DNA of 64,000 nt, from positions 13,690,100 to 13,754,099 of the forward strand of contig JACTAT010000037.1 of NCBI GenBank assembly GCA_014526335.1, written 5' to 3'. This DNA comes from Chrysaora quinquecirrha. Taxonomy: Eukaryota > Cnidaria > Scyphozoa > Semaeostomeae > Pelagiidae. Of the stretch, positions 57,101-64,000 are shown one piece after another. The notes under the pieces are model-generated. The model was not told the origin of the DNA and made no database searches. It was given only the letters and a program-made list of their open reading frames with translations. Within the stretch, counting starts at the first letter, position 1. Every line of letters starts with the position of its first letter. The translations under genes were made by a program, and so were the position numbers.

Positions 57101-60100
57101 AAAGGCATAGGCGAAGGCATAGGCACCGGTGTAGGTGTAGATGAAGGCATAGGTGTAGGCGAAGGCATCGCTACAGGTGTAGACGAAGGCAAAGGCATAG
57201 GCAAAGCCATAGGCACATGCGTAGGTGTAGATGTAGGCATTGGTGTAGGCGAAGGCATAGGCACAGGTGTAGACGAAGGCAAAGGCATAGGCGAAGGCAC
57301 AGGAACAGGTGTATGTGTAGGTGAAGGCATAGGTCTAGGCTAAGGCATAGGCACAGGCACAGGTGTAGATGAAGGCAAAGGCATAGGCAAAGCCATAGGC
57401 ACAGGTGTAGGTGTAGATGTAGGCATTGGTGTAGGCGAAGGCATAGGCACAGGTGTAGACGAAGGCAAAGGCATAGGCGAAGGCACAGGAACAGGTGTAT
57501 GTGTATAGATGGAGGCATTGTTGTAGGCCAAGGCATAGGCACAGGCGAAGGTTTAGATGAAGGCATAGAAGTAGGCGAAGGCATAGGCACGGATATTGCT
57601 AGTTTGGAAACCAGGCTTGGTGGTGGATTGGAGGGGAATTCAAATACTACGGTTCACCCGAGACACAGAAAAATCCGTTCACTTTCGTGCTAAAGTACGA
57701 AGTGTGCCACTTTTTATCAGTCTTAATAGGCATAATACAGAGATTTATACAAGATTACAATAACAGTAATCGATAAGCTATTTGAATTGACTTTTGCAAA
57801 GAATTTTGATTACGTTTTTAGAGCTTCAAGGTGAGAGACGCAGTTCGCAAGTTGTTACGTTGACAAATGTATAACTTTGTAAGTGCGGCTTTGTGGGATG
57901 AGTTCTCCAATAATAGCAGAGACGAGCACTGAATGATAATAATAAAAAAACGTAAGAAAAAGGCTAAATAGGATTTATAGGGTAAGTTCGCAGATACAGA
58001 TATTATCTGGCTTGTGGCTCCTATTCTGGCACAAATTTTGTTGCCGAAATATTGAACTAAAACTGAATCGGTCGATTGGCTTCGCTAAGATTCGCTCCAG
58101 TTCATTTCAGAAAAATCGCAAGTAGCTGGCAAGTGGCTGCGCAATTTCTTCTTGTCTTTCGCCAATCTTGTCGACTGAAATGGTCATACCTATTGATGAT
58201 ATGGAGTTTCGTCTTTGCAATGAAACTCAACCCTCAATGGCAGTTCCCCTCCTTCTTTGAGCATTCTTCCAAACCAAGTGACCACGTATCAAACTGCACC
58301 TGTTCAACTTTTGTAAGCAGTGCCCCTATTTTTGGTATATGATTACCTTGAGATCCACTTTTTAGTGCTTAGATCTATCTAGCTCAATCATATTACCATT
58401 CTCAGAGAAAGTAAGCAGAAAATGTTTTATCTTTTGCATCTTTTTCAACATTCAAAGTAGTTCGGAACCCTAGCTACATCGCAATTGAAATTACGAGCAT
58501 TCTTCATAATTTAAGATTTGAAATGACAAAAATTAGCGTACGTGACCGAGAACATGATGCTTTTATCCTAAAAGTAACACTGAACACATCAAAAGAAAGA
58601 TTTATGCACGAAACGGTTAAGACTCAAGGTATCAGTTTTGCGTTTTGATGACGTCACACGAATTTCGAATCGTAATAACTTCTGAGTTGGAAACCCTATA
58701 GAGGGCTACACCCGAGTACCCATGTCTAAAGATAACTTTGGGGGAATTTCGTTGAATGGATCTGTTGTTCGTTGTATTAAGCATACCAAATATGTAACTT
58801 TGCTAATTTTCAGTGCTGTATTGTAAATAGTTTCCGAGTTATAGAGGAAAAATGTTTTGGGGCTGGGGTCAAGTACCCCAATCTAAAAATAGCTTTCGGG
58901 GGAATTTTTTTGAATGGATCTGTTGTTCGTTGTATTAAGCATACCAAATATGTAACTGTACTCATCTTCAGTTGCGTATCGGAAATAGTTTGCAAGTTAT
59001 AGAAAAAAATACTTTTGGGGCTGGGGTCAAGTACCCCAGTCTAAAAATAGCTTTCGGGGGAATTTTTTTGAATGGATCTGCTTTTCGTTGTATTAAGCAT
59101 ACCAAATATGTAACTGTACTCATTTTCCGTTGCGTATCGGAAATAGTTTGCAAGTTATCGAAAAAAATATTTTTGGGGCTGGGGTCAAGTACCCCAGTCT
59201 TAAAATAGTTTTCGGGGGAATTTTTTTGAATGGATCTGTTTTTCGTTGTATTAAGCATATTAAAATATGTAACTGTACTCATTTTCAGTTCTGTATCGTT
59301 AATAGTTTCCGAGTTATAGAAAAAAAGCTTTTGGGGATTGGGGTCAAGTACCCCAGTCTAAAAATAGCTTTCGGGGGCATTTTCTGAGTTGGGTCTGTTT
59401 CTAATTTTGTTTGGCGCATCAAACTCTGTACTTGTGCCAAATTTCATGCTTGTATCATAAAGTGCACAATTTGACTCCTAAGCGATTGCACTATCGTCTT
59501 ACTTATAATCAAATTCATTTCGACCTCAACTTCTCAACTTGCCAGCGACGTCCGCAAGAGAAGCAAGTTGCTGACAGGCTTGAAGCCAGGGGTGCCGCAT
59601 CCCCCATCTGCAATAGCTACGACTGTAAAGGTACTTGGAAGGGACCTTTACAGAGTGAGTTCGCGATGAGATAAAACGTAAAATATAACACAAAGATTGA
59701 ACCAAAGTTTCAACTGCAGCTCTTCATAAAATCGTCAAATACACTTCATATAAACGGCTTCTCAACTTCGAATTCTACGGCTAATACAACGGCATATATA
59801 CTCGACAATATCACGACTTATAACGGCTAATATTAACGGCAAATATAACAGCAAATAAAAAACACGAAACCCGTGAGCGTACGGCAAGATAACGACAAGA
59901 CACTACCCGCACAATAAGGGAAGCCAGGTTTAATACAAAGAAAAGTATTGCATCATCTCCTGCAAGCGAAAATGCTGATTACAGAGGATTAGCTTTAACA
60001 TGAAAACAATCAAAATGAGGAATTAGCTGTCAGCATAGAGAACTGGCCAACCAGTTGCATAACACGACACTGGTTGTGTTGCAGAGCAAAGATACAATAG

Positions 60101-62511
60101 CTAAGGAGGAAAATTGAGGGTGGATAGCTTTACCTTTAGCAACATCAGCTTTTATCTTCTCCACATCCTGTTTTGCTTCTTCTATGTCCCTGTTGAATTT
60201 GCTTGCCTAAAAATGATAAGAAGAAAAAACAAATTCGAGTTGACAAATTGATTTCAAACCGCAGTTCTCTCGGTATGGTTTCGTCATCGTCAGCCTAGAA
60301 AATTTTGGTATATGCTATTTGGAGGGGGGCTTTGGGGGGTATCAAAACCCGAAAACCCGGACAAAATTTTGGAAAAACCCGAAAACCCGGACAAAATTTT
60401 GGCAAAACCCGGAAACCCGCAGATAGAAAATCAAAAATCACAAAAACTGCATTGGGGTACTAGAATAAGTCATTGCCAAACGGTTGGTAAAAAGCGAAAA
60501 ATAACGTCATTGTTCGCATCAAACTATCAATTTCGTTTGCCGTTTCATTAGTCCATCATCTATCATTCTCTCCGTGCTCCTTTAGATCCACTTTCGTTAT
60601 CATCTCCTTCGAAATTCAAATTCAGGGAAACCATCGGTAATAACTCTAGATGTCGCTGCCCAGTAAGTCAAACGTTTGGTGCTTTTCTTCATTGTTGCAC
60701 CAAATGACCAAACGTTCTCCAACATTGAAATATCAACGCATATCAAAGCTAACCGTTTTGGAAGAGACATGACCTGAGGCCCATTTAAAACCCAATAGAG
60801 TCACATTATGATGTCACAAAGTCATTTTTAGAACTTCGAGATTTGTTCTTCAGTTTCTGAAAGAGCATAAAAATAATGCCTAAATAAAATGTCCAAAATC
60901 AGTCAAATATATCAAACACTTTCCATCCGAAGAAGTAGCAATAGGAAATCACTGTATTTTGCGCCTTGTTCAAAACATTATGAACAGAAGCAAAAATACA
61001 GTGATTTCCAATTGAAATGTATTTCTTCGGATGGCCATATCTCAGTCAATGTTTGACATATTTAACTGATTTTTGCACGAATAAGCATTACTTTTGACGG
61101 TCTGTCACAAAATGATGAGCAAATTTCGAAATTCTAAGAAATAGATTTTGATGACGTCACACTTAGGTAGTCTATTGATATTTTCCGAAGACCTGATTTC
61201 CTGCTCATTTCGTGGAGATCATCGCTACAAAATTTAATCAGATCATGTGCTTCGGTCAATGACTCAACTGTATACGAAGAACCCTTCGTGCGCAGAGAGA
61301 ATGCCTCGTAAAGAAATTCAGTGGCACTGTCAAAGAAAGAAGGGTGCTCTATGCTGCTAGTCTGAGCATCGCATACATAAACAACACTGTCAAATTCCGT
61401 GCATATCCTCAGGGGTTGTTTAAATGGACATAATTCGGCCGGACCATCATTATTTCCCTCCCCCGTACCTGCGAATTTTTCCAGCTCTCCACGTTGTCTA
61501 CCATACCGAAAACCTCTCCTGATTCGTAAAGAGCACATCGGGTCCAAAACTAGTAAGGATATCTTACACCATATACATCTTTCTCCAAAATCAACCAAGC
61601 TAACTCACCATCCAATTTATTTGGGGTGTATTACACGGTGTTGTCTACAAAAGTCACTGCTTCAAAGGATGATTGTTGCTCTTTATCCTTGTCCCAAAAG
61701 ATTATAGCTATCATCCCTGTCCGAATTAGGGCTACATAGAGGCTCATAAATTTTTCTATGTGAGTATGAATTCGTAGTTTTATAGTTGCCAATGTGGCCG
61801 TCAAATCAATTCCAAGGTTTGTTACAATGTTGACTAGACCCGCTTTTCTTTCTTTTAGTTTCAAAGAGATAGAATTTTCAATTAACTCCATTGCCTTGAT
61901 AGAGCCATTCTCTCACGCAAGAAATAATATGCCAGCAGTGTAATGATGAACTTCATTTGCCATGGTGCCTTTCCAAATCGCAGAGATCTAGCGAGCTTTG
62001 TAGAACGTTGAAAAGTTTGATTTAGAATTGTATGATAAGAAGGCAAGCCATCCATGGTATAAACTAGCTACATAGTCGAGGCCTTCCAGCTCTTAAAAGT
62101 CAACTTTACTGTCTTGACGTTTATCATAGCTTCAAGAACTGTTTATGAATCTCACAAAATGATATATCCTATTTGACGGGAAAAAACCCGAAAACCCGCA
62201 CATTTTTACAACAATACCCGAAAACCCGAGCTAAAAAATGGCAAAACCCGTCGCCCGTCAAATATTCTGAACCCGAAAACCCGCACGTTTTTTTGGAATA
62301 ACCCGAAAACCCGAGGGCAAAATCGGCCAAACCCGCAACCCGTAAAACCCCAAAGCCCCCCTCTACTTGCTGTTTCTTGCTTCATTATTTCTAACATCTT
62401 TTTTATTAGTTTAGTAGTTTCATTAATCTTAAGAATTCAAATCGATAGTTGAAACAGTGTTATTACGTAAGCAACTGCCAGCAACATTATCAACAGAAGT
62501 GCAAGCCTCAT
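54167..62511 (-). CDS. B5: secreted 8-cysteine peptide precursor with giant introns
   Basis: Exons 62467-62511 (signal [15 protein letters not shown]), 60134-60206 (propeptide, IEEAKQD) and 54167-54396 (230 nt), phases 0 and 1, 115 residues. The last exon begins [13 protein letters not shown] and has the B3 spacing C-x10-C-x8-C-x5-C-x10-C-x10-CC-x3-C. It differs from B3 by FPSC for FGFC and a Trp before the second cysteine. Intron 1 is 2260 bp and intron 2 is 5737 bp, against about 210 bp and 1.5-2.2 kb in the other B genes, because transposons at 55381-59493, 59624-60064 and 60322-62363 landed in them. All splice dinucleotides remain. The leader donor at 63009 still reads GTAAGT. Whether such a gene is still spliced efficiently is open. 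Confidence 0.75.
55211..55246. repeat. Detached copy of the fold-back element terminus
   Basis: 36 bp identical to the left end of the element at 55381 (TAGTGGGTTCGCTAAACACC and onward). It sits where about 630 bp of unit 3 sequence are missing, so it may mark an aborted or imprecise transposition or a recombination join. Confidence 0.7.
56392..57593. repeat. Hexanucleotide-based minisatellite (about 1.2 kb)
   Basis: Built from GGCATA, GGCGAA, GGCACA, GGTGTA and GATGAA hexamers in higher-order groups of about 36-60 bp that recur with small changes. On the minus strand the unit contains no stop, so several frames stay open and read as Pro/Thr/Ser/Met- or Leu/His/Cys-rich repeats. The reading switches between frames inside one array, which argues against a real protein. 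Confidence 0.9.
57600..58370. other. Unassigned core of the fold-back element
   Basis: No recognisable gene. A plus-strand open frame at 58076-58342 (88 codons) has no motif I can name and may be a captured host fragment or chance. Confidence 0.4.
58736..59368. repeat. 158-bp tandem repeat in the right arm, four copies
   Basis: The anchor 'AGCTTTCGGGGG' or its variants recurs at steps of 157, 158, 158 and 159 bp. Each copy also contains 'GGGGTCAAGTACCCCAGTCT', with an inner palindrome GGGGT…ACCCC. The left arm has only about one copy plus an end. Confidence 0.85.
59624..60064. mobile_element. Solo LTR in intron 2 of B5
   Basis: 441 bp with TGTAAAGG…GCATAACA ends and CGAC flanks, the same element at the same place as 26416-26856 in B3. 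It predates the B3/B5 duplication or was copied with it. Confidence 0.7.
61134..61598 (-). pseudogene. NHL-repeat-like gene fragment inside the element
   Basis: The minus frame contains [26 protein letters not shown] and then [13 protein letters not shown], in the order AGTG…DG…F..P..IC…VYV.D, which fits one NHL-repeat blade. It then continues with a helical stretch ([24 protein letters not shown]). It is only one blade plus a tail, has no promoter or start of its own, and lies in a mobile element. It is interpreted as a captured piece of a host gene. Confidence 0.55.
61631..61891 (-). pseudogene. Upstream part of the captured gene fragment
   Basis: An 86-codon minus frame ([18 protein letters not shown], later FVDNTV) ends at a TAA just before the NHL-like frame. 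A GTGAGT near 61602 suggests exon-intron remains. I cannot name its family; position and strand suggest the same source gene. Confidence 0.4.
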
Positions 62512-63081
62512 CTTGGTTATCTAAAAAAAGAAAAGTTGAAATGCAGAGACCAATTTGCTGTTAAAAATTTATACTGCTTCAAAGGACGAAATTCTCACTT
62601 TCGCAATAAACAACTTGACCAAATTCGTGAAAGTTTATTATTCTTGCAAAAGAATATTCTGTTAAATCTTTACCGGTCAATCTGTATAGCCTACGTGTAT
62701 ACCTTATCTTTCATCTTCGTCTTTTGAAAGAAGAGGTCTACACGTAGGCTAATCAATCTGCCGCTGCTATAGCAAAAAAATTCAATTGAGTTTTATTCCC
62801 AAAAAGTCGTTTCCCGTAAAAAAATTGAAATTTCTTCTCGTTTGGGAAGTTTATCTCGAAATTTTGCTTTTTTCAGATCAGACAGAAATTCTTCTTGCAA
62901 AATGTTCTTCCCTTCGAGTGTATAACAATTTTCAAACACATATCAAGCACTTCTAAATTCAACTGTAAAATTTTGAAAAAATAATTCATTGTATAAAAAG
63001 AAACTTACTTGAAATAATTGAAGAGGCAGAAGAATTCTTTCCAAACTTATTACGAGAATGTAGCAATGAAATATGCACTTG

Positions 63082-63113
63082 TCACTGTAATACTCGCTAT
63101 AACAGCTATACAA
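63082..63113 (-). promoter_or_regulatory. Shared upstream box of B5
   Basis: TCACTGTAATACTCGCTATAA followed by CAGCTATACAAA on the plus strand, 73-105 bp upstream of the leader donor at 63009. Confidence 0.5.
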
Positions 63114-63206
63114 ACATAATTTTTGAGCAGCGGTAATATCAAAAGGTATACTTAAAAGCTTTTTTCATCTTTGTTGATATATTTACAGAGAATAATCATG
63201 AAAGAT

Positions 63207-63740
63207 CTTTAATATGTCCAAGCCTCTTGACTTTAAGAACTGGGGGGGTGGGGGACTTGGTCAAATTTTATCATGGACTTGCCATCCAAACATCAAAAAC
63301 ATACCAGGAATGTATACCCGACCTTAAACCAATTTTCAAAAAAAATATACCCGACCTTTTACAATTTCAAACGGCTGCTCTTGTGGTAAAACGTATATTG
63401 ATGAAAGGAAATAAGCAATAACGAGATGTTTAGAGCACCAGCAAGACAGCATCATTGCTGAAGAGTCGAGCTGGTCCGGTACTACAGGAAACCGAACATA
63501 ATAAAGATTTTCATGGTCTGTCAGCTGGATAAATGCTAAAGTATCGGTTATTGAACCACTGTTATGGTATCCATGGAAAGTGATGGAAGCGTAGCTAGCG
63601 TTAGATATACCAGTGGGCCAGAGCAAGTCGGTCGGACGCTACTGGGTTGAGCAAGGATGTTGGTGACTAGGCTCATCATAAGTCATGGAGACCTTTTCTA
63701 ATGAAATGGGGGAATGATTCAGACGCACTTAATATTTGAT
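63207..63740 (+). mobile_element. Penelope-like GIY-YIG relic, unit 5
   Basis: Same reading as unit 3 (CSCGKTYIDERK, stop, TRCLEHQQD) at about 63373-63495; nearly identical to 28755-29310. Confidence 0.55.
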
Positions 63741-64000
63741 TGAATAATTTATGATATATGACTTGGATCTATTTGTTGAAAAGACAACTTCTACCAACAT
63801 TCGATATCGCTATTTTTGCGAACTTTGATTACTGGTTTGATAAAGGCACCCGTTAGTGGGTGCCGAAATATCACTTTATTTACGAACGAAAGATATGAAT
63901 TCCATAACAATGTTTGTTTTCTTCCTTGTTTTAGCTCTGACCTAACAAGATGCATGAGATGTCAAGAAGGTTAAACATTGTATTCTTTGGAATTTTATTT
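63741..64000. other. Start of the spacer downstream of the next A gene
   Basis: Matches 29290-29560 of unit 3, so a further A gene (A5) is expected beyond the window edge. Nothing coding in this piece. Confidence 0.6.

Larger units (their letters stand above)
55381..59493. mobile_element. 4.1-kb fold-back element with ~1-kb inverted arms
   Basis: TCG flanks both ends (55378-55380 and 59494-59496). The empty site is visible in B3 at about 26289. The element starts TAGTG and ends CACTA. The left arm (about 55381-56295) is the inverted counterpart of the right arm (about 58372-59493); the right is longer because it carries more copies of a 158-bp repeat. The centre (56296-58371) has a hexanucleotide minisatellite and about 780 bp of unassigned sequence. 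No transposase is seen. The termini are the reverse of the CACTA…TAGTG order, so it is not called a CACTA element. Confidence 0.8.
60322..62363. mobile_element. 2.0-kb TIR element carrying host gene fragments
   Basis: Inverted ends GAGGGGGGCTTTGGGG / CCCCAAAGCCCCCCTC, flanked by TATTTG and TACTTG (a 6-bp duplication with one change). B3 has the uninterrupted site near 27108. Inside both ends AACCCGAAAACCCG repeats occur in the same orientation. The middle holds minus-strand fragments of an NHL-type gene. No transposase is seen, so it moves, if at all, in trans. The 16-bp ends recall the element at 32465-33017 in length, GAGGG start and 6-bp duplication. Confidence 0.75.

Noticed and set aside
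55381..59493. CACTA (En/Spm) superfamily assignment
   Set aside because: The termini run TAGTG…CACTA, opposite to the CACTA…TAGTG order of that superfamily, and no transposase is present.

Overview
The window is nuclear DNA of a metazoan: AT-rich, with spliced genes, many nested transposons and tRNA-derived repeats. A cnidarian, perhaps an anthozoan, is my best guess, based on the secreted cysteine-rich peptide array, the 'GGGCGTTTATTAGAG' type repeats and the captured NHL-repeat gene fragment. This is inference; no rRNA or mitochondrial marker is present.

The backbone is a tandem array of roughly 10-kb units, all transcribed from the minus strand. Each unit carries two paralogous precursors for small secreted 8-cysteine peptides, called A and B here. 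Five B loci (B1-B5) and four A loci (A1-A4) lie in the window in the order B1, A1, B2, A2, B3, A3, B4, A4, B5. Every intact gene has a signal-peptide exon (A 54 nt, B 45 nt), a 73-nt propeptide exon and a 227- or 230-nt last exon. The last exon encodes a Lys-Arg site and then eight cysteines in the order C-C-C-C-C-CC-C. Intron phases are the same throughout (0, then 1). A noncoding leader exon and a shared upstream box are also visible. B2 and B4 are near-identical, as are B3 and B5, so the array probably grew by duplication of two-unit blocks. B1 has lost its whole last exon. A4 has a 53-bp deletion that removes the Lys-Arg site and shifts the frame.

Between genes each unit repeats the same non-genic landmarks: a (TAAC)n microsatellite downstream of the B last exon, a Penelope-like GIY-YIG relic, a TA-flanked element with 'GATAAACGCCC' type ends, tRNA-derived B-box sequences, and (units 2-4) a 'TATAAGAA' MITE.

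Because the units are copies of each other, empty sites can be compared with filled ones, which gives clear boundaries for many insertions. 32465-33017 is a TIR element with a nested mariner-type MITE. 33452-40076 is a 6.6-kb transposon whose first protein ends in a canonical PCNA-binding (PIP-box) motif and whose second is a 962-aa RNase-H-like transposase candidate. 41539-42146 is a fold-back MITE. 42654-43763 is a deleted Ty3/gypsy copy. 27446-28237 is a hAT-type element with an 8-bp target duplication. 55381-59493 is a giant fold-back element with ~1-kb arms around a hexanucleotide minisatellite. 60322-62363 is an element carrying NHL-type host gene fragments. The last two sit in the introns of B5, whose exons and splice sites nevertheless remain intact.

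The function of the 8-cysteine peptides cannot be read from sequence. Toxin, antimicrobial peptide or other secreted effector are all possible.
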